Positions 32,974-41,494 of a DNA stretch of 41,967 nucleotides are shown one piece after another; the first letter of the stretch is position 1, and each line of letters starts with the position of its first letter. This stretch comes from Nitrospirota bacterium. Its GTDB lineage: Bacteria > Nitrospirota > Thermodesulfovibrionia > Thermodesulfovibrionales > JdFR-88. The notes under the pieces were generated by a model. It worked only from the letters and a program-made list of their open reading frames with translations. It was not told the origin of the DNA and did no database searches. The translations under genes were made by a program, and so were the position numbers. The stretch is taken from positions 1 through 41,967 of the forward strand of contig JAKAKS010000035.1 in assembly GCA_021813405.1 (NCBI GenBank), in the 5' to 3' direction.

Positions 32974-34488
32974 TCACGGCCCCGCATGGCCGGTGGAAGA
33001 CGCCACAAGTACAGGTTCCTTGCCGGAGATGTCGTAAATCCTGGTTTTAATAGTGTAACCTGCCGGTTCTATTTTGGCCAGGTATTTGACATCCTGGCTG
33101 CGCAGGTAATCCATCATCCGGCCATTCATTCTGTCTAAAGGGACGGCAAATCCGTGCCGGTCGGCAAAGTACAACTGTACCGGGCTGTACAGGTTTGTAT
33201 CCGGAGATGCTACTGCAACAAGGGCCCCGCGCTGCGTGTGCTGTCCTATGAACTCTCCAATTCCGATAAGGCCGTTGCCGTTGTAAAAGCCCTTTGCTAT
33301 GGAGGTGCCGGACAAAAGAAATGCCGCCGCAATAACAAGCGCGGAAACGGCTGAGACGCCCCTCCCGTGTTTATCCAGGCAATCAAGCAAAAGGCCCGCT
33401 CCCGCGCCGCAGAAGACAGCCAGCACAGGGCTAAACGGCAGAAGATAATAATTATGCACTACATACAAATTGAATATCATCATCACCATTGCGCACAGGG
33501 AAAAAAGCCAGATGAATAGAAATGCGCCCCTCTTTTCCAGGGCAAGCCGGACGGCACCGGCTGCAAAAAGCGCCGCGCCGATGGGGGTCAGCACGTACAG
33601 GGCGGCACGCTTCAGCAAAAGCAGGTAGTTGGCTATTTCAAGCCTTTGGCCAATTGTCCCGAAATACCACGTATTAAACGGGTGGAGCTTTACAACCAGG
33701 GTTGGGTATATGTCCCTGAACGGATAGCCGTCCTTGCGGCAGTAGAGGTCGTTTACAAAATTGGCATGGCGCTGCCAGAGGACCATGGCGGCGACCGGAA
33801 CGCCAAAAGCCCACAGCAAACCAGCATATGACCGGGCCGCGCCCGGCCTGCCGCGCCTTTTCCACGCCAGGTAGAAGACGGGAAGAAAGAGCGGGCCGAT
33901 AAAAGGGCTTTTCATCATCAGCCCCAGGCTTGCCGCCAGTGCGCCGGGAATGAAATAAAATTTTTTGCCTTCTATGCCTTCGATAAAGAAGTCCAGCATC
34001 ACAAGCGAAAGAAGAACCGTAAGCGGGTCCTGCATAGGCACCCTCTGGAAAAAGATATCCAGCGGCATGAACGCAAAAAAGAAGGAGGCCAGAAGCGAGG
34101 CCCTCTTGTCCAGGAATCTGATAGAGATGCGGTAAACAAAACAGGCGGAAAGCAGGCCCGTTATGATTGTAAAAATCCGGGCCGTTATCAGGCTGGGGAT
34201 GAATATTTTATAGAGAAGGGCGGAAAGCGCCTGGTATAGCGGAAACTCCTGCACCATATAGCCCGGTTTGCCCAGGGTGATAAGAGTTGGGTAAAAAATG
34301 TTTATTCCGTGCCTGTAATAATCCCTTATGAGCCCTGCGGTTGCGGTCTGCCTGAATGCCCATGTGTCAAAGGGGGGATATGTAATATGGTAAACGCGCG
34401 CGGCGGCGGCGGATAGGATTATTACACCCAGCCAGAATACGGGTTTATGGAGCATGGAGCAGGATTTTTGGCGGCCTTCGCTTACCAT
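32974..34488 (-). CDS. GT39-type (PMT/ArnT-like) membrane glycosyltransferase
   Basis: 504 aa with about ten membrane helices. The first extracytoplasmic loop has YPPFDTWAFRQTATAGLIRD, where the Asp and Arg are positioned as in the catalytic loop of PMT/ArnT enzymes. A later loop has GKPGYMVQEFPLYQAL. The C-terminal soluble portion (about 400-504) includes GEFIGQHTQRGALVAVASPD. It probably transfers a sugar from a polyprenyl-phosphate donor outside the inner membrane. Acceptor unknown. ATG without SD; TATAAT is 15 nt upstream. Its degraded tandem copy lies downstream on the same strand. Confidence 0.83.
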   Translation of the reverse strand: MVSEGRQKSCSMLHKPVFWLGVIILSAAAARVYHITYPPFDTWAFRQTATAGLIRDYYRHGINIFYPTLITLGKPGYMVQEFPLYQALSALLYKIFIPSLITARIFTIITGLLSACFVYRISIRFLDKRASLLASFFFAFMPLDIFFQRVPMQDPLTVLLSLVMLDFFIEGIEGKKFYFIPGALAASLGLMMKSPFIGPLFLPVFYLAWKRRGRPGAARSYAGLLWAFGVPVAAMVLWQRHANFVNDLYCRKDGYPFRDIYPTLVVKLHPFNTWYFGTIGQRLEIANYLLLLKRAALYVLTPIGAALFAAGAVRLALEKRGAFLFIWLFSLCAMVMMIFNLYVVHNYYLLPFSPVLAVFCGAGAGLLLDCLDKHGRGVSAVSALVIAAAFLLSGTSIAKGFYNGNGLIGIGEFIGQHTQRGALVAVASPDTNLYSPVQLYFADRHGFAVPLDRMNGRMMDYLRSQDVKYLAKIEPAGYTIKTRIYDISGKEPVLVASSTGHAGP

Positions 34489-34503
34489 AGGGTTTAAAGT
34501 TGG

Positions 34504-34533
34504 ATTATAATTGAGCCTGATATTTTAAAGCAA
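34504..34533 (-). promoter_or_regulatory. Promoter of the intact GT39-type gene
   Basis: On the minus strand, TTGCTT (34528-34533), 18 nt and a perfect TATAAT (34504-34509). The predicted start near 34497 leaves a leader of only about 9 nt. Confidence 0.55.
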
Positions 34534-34554
34534 TTAACCGGGGGCGCTTCAGAC

Positions 34555-36723
34555 TTGAAAGCTGTAAAAGGCAATCTAAAATACCTTCTTTTTTTCGTTC
34601 TGGCCTCATCCATTTATTTTTGGGACGTAATTTTTAAGGGTGTTTTGCTTGTTGTAGAGGATGGCCTGGATGAGCATTATCCCATCTTTAAGCTGGTTGC
34701 CCAGCAGTACCGGCACGGCATATTCCCCTTCTGGAACCCCGGTATGTTCTCCGGTTTCCCGTTGATGGCCGCCAACCAGGGGGGGGTGTTTTATCCGCCA
34801 ACTGTAATCCTGGCGTTTCTGTTCAAAGCGCCCGCGGCATTCAATATAAATATCATGCTCCATTTTGCACTGGCCGGGTTCTTCACCTTTCTTTACGCAA
34901 GCAGGATCGGGCTTGGCAAGGCATCGGCCGTTTGGGCGGGGCTGGCATTTTGCTTCCTGGGGTATCTGCCGGCGCATATTAATTATGAGCCGGTAATCCT
35001 GTGCGGAGCGTGGCTGCCGGCTGTGCTTTATCTTTGCGAAGGGCTGCTGGAGGACATTGGGCCAGGGCGGGCAGCGTTTCTGGCGCTGGCCGTTTCCATG
35101 CAGGTTTTTGCAGGCCACCCGCAGATATTTTTCTATTCGCTTCTGGCCGTTATCTTTTACGCTGCCTTCAGGTCCACCAGCCTTGGGCAGGGCAGGCGGT
35201 TGAGGTTTGCCGGTTACATGGCGCTGGCCCTTGCGCTTGCCGCGGTAATAACCCTGCCGCAGACATTTGCTTCATGGCAGCTTTCCAGGATGGGTGCAAG
35301 GGGCGCTGCTAATTATGAGCTCTTTTCGATGGGCTCATTTGCGCCCCGGGACCTGCCATCGGTGCTGTTTCCGGCGCTTTATCATCAATGGATAGAAGCG
35401 TTTGTGGGCCTGCCCACGCTTTTCCTGGCGGCATGGGGTGTTTTTGCCGGAGGCCGCGGTTCAAAACTGCCCGTGTTCTGGGCGGCGGTGGTGGTTTTGG
35501 GGATAATGCTCTCCTTTGGGGCCTACCTTGCCCCGCTGAACAGGATACTGTTCCGGTTGCCTTTATACAGTTCCTTCCGAGGGGCCGCAAAGCACTGGTT
35601 TGAGGTTTCCTTTGCTTTTTCCATTCTGTCGGCTTTCGGCATGAAGGCCATTTTTGCAGGAGGACGGGAAAAGCTTTCGGTTAAGTACATAAGCTTTATT
35701 GCCGCCGCGGGATGCCTGTGCGGCCTGGCTTATTTTCTTTTTGGCGGCAATGTTAACGCAAAAAATCTACTGGCCTCCATGCCGGTTGTGTTTATCTGCG
35801 TCTATGTACTGGTTTTCCTGTTAATGAGAAAATATCCCGCCGTTCGATACATCTTGTTTCTGGTTATTTTTGTTGAGGCCGTTTCATACAGGATGGATTA
35901 TAAATTCCCGCGGGCTAATGATGTGGGTGCCGCCAATGCCGGACTGTACCGGGTGATACGGGCGCATAATGAGGGCAGGACCGCTTTCCTTACCGCAAAG
36001 CCAAGGTATTTCATGCTTGGGATGTCGCGGGGCGTTATGGCCATAAACGGATACGACCCGTTGTTTACCTACCAGTACGCCCGGCTTTTGAACATGGGGA
36101 TACAGGGGTTTTCCTTTGAATGGCCCCAACTGCTGCAAAATAACCTTGTTCTGAGCCTGCTGAACACAAAATACATTGTGGCCCCAGATAGCCTGGCCAT
36201 TGCAAACCCGGCCTATAAAAAGATATACGTGGATGGCGGGCTGGCCGCCTATGAAAATTTAAATGCCTTGCCCAGGGCCTATGCCGTAACCGGGCTGGTG
36301 CCGGTAGACTCGATAGAGGATTTCAAACAGGCTGTATACGCCGGGCGTGTGGATCCCCGCCGTGAGGCAGGGATTTATATGGACGACCTCGCTTCAATCG
36401 GCAGCGCATCGTTTGCCGCCGGGCAGGTAAATATATTATTTTCTTCGCCGCTTAAAACCCGTATCGGCACGGATTTTCCGGGCAGGGGATTTGTTGTGCT
36501 TGCAGACCAGTATTATCCGGGCTGGAAGGCATACATAGACGGCGCCCGCGCCGCCATATACAGGGCGGACGGCCTTCTGCGCGGGGTGGTTGTGCCACCT
36601 GGCAGGCATATGCTTGTATTTGCCTACAGGCCTTATAAAATATACCTTGCAATGCTGCTGGCCGCTTTGGCGCTGGCCGCAGCGGTTTTAATGATTTTTG
36701 TCCACAAAACAAAAACCGGATGA
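34555..36723 (+). CDS. YfhO-family multispanning membrane protein
   Basis: 722 aa. Many membrane helices, with the YfhO signature near the N-terminus: [20 protein letters not shown], then [20 protein letters not shown]. The C-terminus has [20 protein letters not shown] and a final hydrophobic helix. YfhO proteins are GT-C-like and linked to glycosylation of wall polymers or lipids; the chemistry is not settled for most members. The start is TTG (34555), with a G-rich stretch about 12 nt upstream instead of a clean SD. It is divergent from the intact GT39 gene and 22 nt ahead of cysK. Confidence 0.84.
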   Translation: MKAVKGNLKYLLFFVLASSIYFWDVIFKGVLLVVEDGLDEHYPIFKLVAQQYRHGIFPFWNPGMFSGFPLMAANQGGVFYPPTVILAFLFKAPAAFNINIMLHFALAGFFTFLYASRIGLGKASAVWAGLAFCFLGYLPAHINYEPVILCGAWLPAVLYLCEGLLEDIGPGRAAFLALAVSMQVFAGHPQIFFYSLLAVIFYAAFRSTSLGQGRRLRFAGYMALALALAAVITLPQTFASWQLSRMGARGAANYELFSMGSFAPRDLPSVLFPALYHQWIEAFVGLPTLFLAAWGVFAGGRGSKLPVFWAAVVVLGIMLSFGAYLAPLNRILFRLPLYSSFRGAAKHWFEVSFAFSILSAFGMKAIFAGGREKLSVKYISFIAAAGCLCGLAYFLFGGNVNAKNLLASMPVVFICVYVLVFLLMRKYPAVRYILFLVIFVEAVSYRMDYKFPRANDVGAANAGLYRVIRAHNEGRTAFLTAKPRYFMLGMSRGVMAINGYDPLFTYQYARLLNMGIQGFSFEWPQLLQNNLVLSLLNTKYIVAPDSLAIANPAYKKIYVDGGLAAYENLNALPRAYAVTGLVPVDSIEDFKQAVYAGRVDPRREAGIYMDDLASIGSASFAAGQVNILFSSPLKTRIGTDFPGRGFVVLADQYYPGWKAYIDGARAAIYRADGLLRGVVVPPGRHMLVFAYRPYKIYLAMLLAALALAAAVLMIFVHKTKTG

Positions 36724-36745
36724 AAGCATGAAAAGGAGGGCGGTA

Positions 36746-37678
36746 ATGAGGATACACGAAGATATTACGGCGGCGGTAGGCAATACCCCGCTGGTAAGGC
36801 TTTCACGTATTTCGGCCGGGCTGGGGGCGGACGTAATAGGCAAGCTGGAGTCCTGCAACCCGCTTTCCAGCGTGAAAGACAGGATAGGGGTTGCCATGCT
36901 GGACGCAGCCGGCAGGGAAGGGCTGATTAAAAAAGGCTCTCTTATCGTGGAGCCTACCAGCGGCAACACCGGAATCGCTCTGGCGTTTGCCTGCGCGGCC
37001 AGGGGCTACAGGCTAATCCTCACCATGCCGGACACCATGAGCGTGGAGCGCAGGGCGCTGCTTCGGATATTCGGGGCGGAGGTTGTGCTTACGTCTGGAG
37101 CAAAAGGGATGAAAGGCGCGGTGGAGCGGGCGGAAGAGATACAGCGCGAAAACCCCGGCAGTTTCATGCCCCAGCAGTTCAAAAATCCGGCCAACCCGGA
37201 GGTGCACAGGCGGACAACGGCCCAGGAGATATGGCAGGATACGGATGGTAAGGTGGACATCCTGGTGGCCGGGGTTGGCACTGGCGGCACTATAACGGGC
37301 ATTTCAAGCGCCATCAAGCAGAAGAAACCGGGTTTCCGCGCAATTGCAGTGGAGCCGAAGGATTCACCGGTGCTCTCAGGAGGCCAGCCCGGACCGCACA
37401 AGATACAGGGAATAGGGGCAGGGTTTATCCCGGACGTTCTGCATCAGGGCTTCATTGATGAGGTAATCCAGGTTGGCAACGAAGATGCCGGCAATACGGC
37501 CAGGCGGCTGGCCAGGGAAGAAGGCGTGCTGGCGGGTATATCTTCCGGGGCGGCGGTATGGGCGGCGCTGGAGGCGGCAAAAAAACCTGAAAACAGGGGC
37601 AAGATGATAATTGTAATACTGCCGGACACCGGGGAGCGCTATCTTTCCACGTGGCTCTTTGAGGAATACCTGAAATAG
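36746..37678 (+). CDS. cysK: Cysteine synthase A (O-acetylserine sulfhydrylase)
   Basis: 310 aa, typical length. A PLP enzyme making cysteine from O-acetylserine and sulfide. The PLP lysine is K44 in [11 protein letters not shown]. The substrate loop is [11 protein letters not shown] and the phosphate loop [10 protein letters not shown]. The C-terminal [13 protein letters not shown] and [12 protein letters not shown] are family hallmarks. ATG 36746 has AAGGAGGG 5 nt upstream; in-frame starts before it overlap the SD and are less likely. A bidirectional terminator follows at once. Confidence 0.95.
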   Translation: MRIHEDITAAVGNTPLVRLSRISAGLGADVIGKLESCNPLSSVKDRIGVAMLDAAGREGLIKKGSLIVEPTSGNTGIALAFACAARGYRLILTMPDTMSVERRALLRIFGAEVVLTSGAKGMKGAVERAEEIQRENPGSFMPQQFKNPANPEVHRRTTAQEIWQDTDGKVDILVAGVGTGGTITGISSAIKQKKPGFRAIAVEPKDSPVLSGGQPGPHKIQGIGAGFIPDVLHQGFIDEVIQVGNEDAGNTARRLAREEGVLAGISSGAAVWAALEAAKKPENRGKMIIVILPDTGERYLSTWLFEEYLK

Positions 37679-37679
37679 A

Positions 37680-37704
37680 AAGGCCCGCTTTGGCAGCGGG
37701 CCTT
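37680..37704. terminator. Bidirectional terminator between cysK and the OmpH/Skp gene
   Basis: AAGGCCCGCT and AGCGGGCCTT form a perfect 10-bp stem with a 5-nt loop between the convergent genes. Flanking A/T tracts on both sides fit use in both directions. Confidence 0.8.
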
Positions 37705-37750
37705 GAAATTCAATTTTGAATCACGTCCCCAAGGACCGGGCGCAAGCTTA

Positions 37751-38308
37751 TTACTTCGAGTATTCCTTATCGTACATGGCGACGATCTCTTTAGTGATGT
37801 CCAGGGAATCCTGGGCAAAAGCAACGCTCCTGGATTCAAATATCATCGAATAATTGTCCTTGGCAACTATCTGTTTTATCACGTTGGAGACTTCCTTCAG
37901 CACGCGCTCTGTGGTGTCGCGCTGCATGTTTTCTATGTCCGTCTGGAAGTCTTCGCCCATGCGTTCCATATTTTTCTTTGTCTTGTCTATCTTGTCCTTC
38001 AGGGCGCTCCTCTGGGAGGGGCTGAGGGTGGTGCTTTTGAGCCTGGCCTGCATCCCCTTTATGTCGGCCTCTTTATCTTCGAGCGCCTTTTTCTTTTTTG
38101 CCGCGCTAGCTTCGATCTGCGCCGAATAGCCCTTGACCACCTTGGAGTCTTTCATTACCTCCGAAAGGTCGAATACGGCAAGTTTAAGCGGCTGGACGGT
38201 AGTGTGACCAGCCTTTTGCTGCCCGGCAAGCGCCGGCAGCGGAGCGAAAAGGGGTGCGGAAATTGCGGCCGCAAATAGCAGGGCCATCAGTATGCTAAAG
38301 CGCTTCAT
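37751..38308 (-). CDS. OmpH/Skp-family periplasmic chaperone
   Basis: 185 aa. A signal peptide (about 1-28, ending LPALA) precedes LKLAVFDLSEVMKDSKVVKG, the Skp beta-strand opening. Then come long charged helices with coiled-coil character (AAKKKKALEDKEADIKGMQ) and the closing VSNVIKQIVAKDNYSMIFES segment. Skp-like proteins hold unfolded outer-membrane proteins in the periplasm. It is not next to bamA here, where it is often found. GGAGG is 7 nt before the ATG. Its promoter is the extended -10 at 38347-38355. Confidence 0.85.
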   Translation of the reverse strand: MKRFSILMALLFAAAISAPLFAPLPALAGQQKAGHTTVQPLKLAVFDLSEVMKDSKVVKGYSAQIEASAAKKKKALEDKEADIKGMQARLKSTTLSPSQRSALKDKIDKTKKNMERMGEDFQTDIENMQRDTTERVLKEVSNVIKQIVAKDNYSMIFESRSVAFAQDSLDITKEIVAMYDKEYSK

Positions 38309-38336
38309 TAAGATTCCTCCTTCACGGTTTTAGAGC

Positions 38337-38355
38337 GTTAAAACCTATTTTAACA
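38337..38355 (-). promoter_or_regulatory. Extended -10 of the OmpH/Skp gene overlapped by a palindrome
   Basis: The minus strand reads TGTTAAAAT (plus coordinates 38347-38355), an extended -10 about 38 nt before the start codon. A perfect 7-bp inverted repeat GTTAAAA-CCTA-TTTTAAC (38337-38354) covers it, a possible repressor site. Confidence 0.5.
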
Positions 38356-38397
38356 AATGAGGCAAAACCATTTCCCGCCTGAGTTTTTGGAAAGCGC

Positions 38398-38426
38398 TTG
38401 AGAATAGAAGTACGCTCTGTTAAAAT
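38398..38426 (+). promoter_or_regulatory. Promoter of the cytochrome gene
   Basis: TTGAGA (38398-38403), exactly 17 nt, then TAAAAT (38421-38426) with TG one base upstream (extended -10). It is followed by a leader with GGAAG before ATG 38443. Confidence 0.72.
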
Positions 38427-38442
38427 AACACCCGGAAGCATT

Positions 38443-39525
38443 ATGCGTGAAACACCAAAGATGCGGATGAAAAAGGGAAAAGGCCCTTCCTCGCAGCCTG
38501 TACTGGCCGGCAGCTCATTTCTGATAATGGTGTTCCTTGTGGCGGCATTTGTTCTGGCTGCCACCAGCCTTTTTTATCCCGGTAGCCGTTCCGCAGAGGC
38601 CGTGCTTTGGGGTGTGGGCAACGTAACAAACCCCGACAACCCGCATAACCTTTCGGTTTATTCCAACAGCCCTATAAAATCCACTACCGAAACCCAGGTA
38701 TGTATTTTCTGCCATACTCCGCATTCGGCCATTACCACTGGCAGCCTGCTGAACGCGCCCCTATGGAACCATACGCTTTCCGGCGCAACTTATTCACTGG
38801 GAAGCATGAACGTGCCGTCTTCAACGGGCGAGGTGGTAAACGCCGCCAATGTGGGCTCTCCGGTGCTGAATACAACGTACATGAGCGGCATCCAGCCAGA
38901 CGGCGATTCCCAGCTGTGCCTTAGCTGCCACGACGGCACCGTGGCAATCGGCAGCCTGAATAACCCTGCGGAATCGGTAAGCATGGTAAACGTGACCACA
39001 AATGGTTTTATGCCTACAAACGCTGTAGGTTACATGGGCACCGGCCAAAACTCGGGGGACCCTATTTTGAATCATTATTTCTTCTCTATCCCCATGAATC
39101 AGCAAATGCTGTACAGCTCTTATTACAACAGCTCGTGCGTGGCCGGCGGCACAAACACGTTTTACGTTAAATACCCGTGGACAGGGGACGTAAACGCCCC
39201 CGCCATGGGAGGGCAGGTCTATTTGCGCCCAACGGCTCATACGTATCCTGCTCCGCCCAATGGATTCCCCGGTATTGACGGCACTACCATTAAAGGAGTG
39301 GACGCAACTGATTATGCCAAGGCGGACCCCAATTATTATTACGGTGTCCAATGCTCAACGTGTCACGACCCGCATCTCTGGTGGACCTCCGGCGGCTCAT
39401 CATGCGACTTTCTTGTTGCCAACGCCTGTCCGTCGGGGCCGGAAGGCACAACCCCGCTGTGCCTGGCTTGCCATGAGGCTTATCCCGATTGCGGAAGCGG
39501 TCCTCCAACATCTACCAACTATTAG
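38443..39525 (+). CDS. Four-haem c-type cytochrome, membrane-anchored or secreted
   Basis: About 360 aa. Four CXXCH haem sites: CIFCH (followed by TPHSAI), CLSCH (DGTVAIG), CSTCH (DPHLWW) and CLACH (EAYPD). A basic N-terminus and one hydrophobic segment (about 20-45) direct export; whether it is cleaved is unclear. The protein resembles doubled-CXXCH and cytochrome-c-family proteins of Nitrospirota and Desulfobacterota. It is probably periplasmic or extracellular electron transfer. ATG 38443 is preferred (GGAAG 4 nt upstream); a TTG at 38398 is the promoter -35. No partner oxidoreductase is adjacent. Confidence 0.85.
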   Translation: MRETPKMRMKKGKGPSSQPVLAGSSFLIMVFLVAAFVLAATSLFYPGSRSAEAVLWGVGNVTNPDNPHNLSVYSNSPIKSTTETQVCIFCHTPHSAITTGSLLNAPLWNHTLSGATYSLGSMNVPSSTGEVVNAANVGSPVLNTTYMSGIQPDGDSQLCLSCHDGTVAIGSLNNPAESVSMVNVTTNGFMPTNAVGYMGTGQNSGDPILNHYFFSIPMNQQMLYSSYYNSSCVAGGTNTFYVKYPWTGDVNAPAMGGQVYLRPTAHTYPAPPNGFPGIDGTTIKGVDATDYAKADPNYYYGVQCSTCHDPHLWWTSGGSSCDFLVANACPSGPEGTTPLCLACHEAYPDCGSGPPTSTNY

Positions 39526-39574
39526 TGACCGGGCCTAAAACATCTTTTTGTCCCTCAACCCTGCATGTTTCAAA

Positions 39575-39585
39575 TCTGTTAAAAT
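39575..39585 (+). promoter_or_regulatory. Extended -10 upstream of the 39662 glycosyltransferase
   Basis: TCTGTTAAAAT (TG-n-TAAAAT) is identical to the cytochrome promoter 11-mer. There is no clear -35. The predicted leader is about 70 nt. Confidence 0.5.
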
Positions 39586-39661
39586 GCGCTGGTTCTGATT
39601 GGAACAGCTTGCCTGGTAAGTATTTCACCGGCGCGGATCAGGTTTTTCCGGAGGAAGAAGA

Positions 39662-41389
39662 GTGAGGGTACGTTCCAGGTTTAATTATTTCCATATCGCA
39701 CTGATTGCCGCCTTTGCCGCCGGGACAATACTGAGAATGCATATGCTGTCATCCCAAATTCTTCTGGATGATGAATGGCACGGCATCATTGCCGCATTAA
39801 CTGGAAAGGGCCTATGGAATATAATTGCCAGCTATAATCCATTCGACAATTCAAGCACTCCGCTGAATATATATAACTACCTGGTTTTTAAATATTTTGG
39901 TTTATCGGAACTGGCCGTCCGTTTGCCTTCTGTCCTTTCCGGCATCCTGAGCCTGATATTGCTTCCTCTTGCCTTACGAAAAGTCCTGAACGAAAAAACC
40001 GCCATCGTGTTTGCGGTCTTGCTCTCGGTCTCTCCGTTCCTGATTTTTTATAGCAGGTTCGCGAAAGCATATGGCCCGATGATGTTATTGTCTTTCCTGG
40101 CATTGCTTCAGGGGTATCAATGGCTGACTACAGGGGAGCGGACAAAGGCTGCATGGTATGTTTTCCTTGGATGTCTTGCGGTTTATATGCATCCGTTTGC
40201 TGTTTTTGCGGCAGTCTGGCCGCTGGTCTTTGCGCTGGCCGATTATCCGGCCAGGAAGCTGAAGCGGGGGGGTATTCTTGGGGCCAACGCTCCTGCAATA
40301 AAAGATTCCATATCTGTTGCAGTGGTTGCAAGCGGAATTGTTTTTGCCGAGTCGTGGCCATTACTGCTGAAGAGCGCCAAATTGCCATTGGAGAAAGGGG
40401 GGTTTACAAGTGCAGGGCTGCTTACCGCGCTTTCCCTGCAGAGCGGTACAGCCAACTTTTCCCTGAACGCCGCCTTTTATCTCCTTGCAGCGTTTGGCCT
40501 GGTTTCCTTGCTCAGGCGCAGGCCTGTTTTGGGCTGGCTTTTGTCTTGTGCAGTTTGCTGCTGCATGGCGGTACTTGCCATTACCCGGCCTTATGGAATT
40601 CAAAACGGCATGGTCTTGCTGCGGTATATGATTTTTGCGGTGCCAATCACCCTTACATTGGTAGCCATTGCGTTTGCCGATTTCATAACCCGCGTTACCA
40701 GGCAAGAAAATCCGGCCCCGCAACTGTTCGTGGCCGCCGCTGGCTTTGCTGGTGTGCTCTTTGCCGCCGGTCCGCTATCGGGCATATACAGTTTTCCCAA
40801 TAATTTCGCCAACCATTCCGCATACCAGGGATATTACAAGCGTATAAACTGGGGCCATTCTGATGCCCACAATATTTATAATGATTTTTCAGTATCCAGC
40901 GCGACTGTTCCGCCTTTTTATTTATGGCTAAAAAAACAATCAGATATCAAAGTGATCGTCGAATATCCTTTTGATGTCTGTGACTTTAATGATTTATTTT
41001 ATTATTATCAGCATTTTCATAAAAAGCGCGTCATTGCAGGTTATTGCAGTGATTTTCACCTCCGCGGATATTCTGAAAAAAGCTCCGCCACCGTTGGGAT
41101 GCTAAGTGCGGATTTAATTCTGGCCGGGCTGCCAGGCACAAAAGCTAAATTCCGTAATATGGTTGATGTTGTAAATCCGGCCAGCCTTTCGGCCAGAGGG
41201 GTTGATATTATTGTTTTCCATAAATATATTATGGCGCCAAGCTTTTCCCCGGAGATCAAAAAGGGGTTCATAAGAATAGATTACCGCTCCGTCCCTTTTC
41301 TGGAGAACATATATCAGTTTGTGTTCGGGCAACCAATTTATGATGATGGGCAGATTGTGTGTTTTCGAATTCCGCATGGCGGCAAGTGA
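39662..41389 (+). CDS. GT39-type membrane glycosyltransferase
   Basis: 575 aa, about ten helices. The first loop has QILLDDEWHGI, the acidic DE-type motif of the PMT/GT39 catalytic loop, and NSSTPLNIYNYLVFKYFGLSEL follows as in this family (P-L-Y-Y-like region). The LPSVLSGILSLILLPLALRK segment is also typical, and the long C-terminal soluble domain (about 400-575) is less conserved. It starts with GTG, with GGAGGAAG about 4-10 nt upstream. Its relation to the 32974-34488 protein is only at family level. Donor and acceptor unknown. Confidence 0.82.
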   Translation: MRVRSRFNYFHIALIAAFAAGTILRMHMLSSQILLDDEWHGIIAALTGKGLWNIIASYNPFDNSSTPLNIYNYLVFKYFGLSELAVRLPSVLSGILSLILLPLALRKVLNEKTAIVFAVLLSVSPFLIFYSRFAKAYGPMMLLSFLALLQGYQWLTTGERTKAAWYVFLGCLAVYMHPFAVFAAVWPLVFALADYPARKLKRGGILGANAPAIKDSISVAVVASGIVFAESWPLLLKSAKLPLEKGGFTSAGLLTALSLQSGTANFSLNAAFYLLAAFGLVSLLRRRPVLGWLLSCAVCCCMAVLAITRPYGIQNGMVLLRYMIFAVPITLTLVAIAFADFITRVTRQENPAPQLFVAAAGFAGVLFAAGPLSGIYSFPNNFANHSAYQGYYKRINWGHSDAHNIYNDFSVSSATVPPFYLWLKKQSDIKVIVEYPFDVCDFNDLFYYYQHFHKKRVIAGYCSDFHLRGYSEKSSATVGMLSADLILAGLPGTKAKFRNMVDVVNPASLSARGVDIIVFHKYIMAPSFSPEIKKGFIRIDYRSVPFLENIYQFVFGQPIYDDGQIVCFRIPHGGK

Positions 41390-41494
41390 TTTGATTGCCG
41401 GGTAAATTCAGCCAAGGACCGGTACTAAAAATAATGATAATACTATTTCCTATGAGCAAGCCGCTTTTATTAGTGGAAGCTTTTTATTCCAGCA

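Noticed and set aside
38398-38442. Cytochrome start at the in-frame TTG 38398
   Set aside because: That TTG is part of the TTGAGA -35 element, 17 nt before TAAAAT, so it would lie upstream of the transcript.
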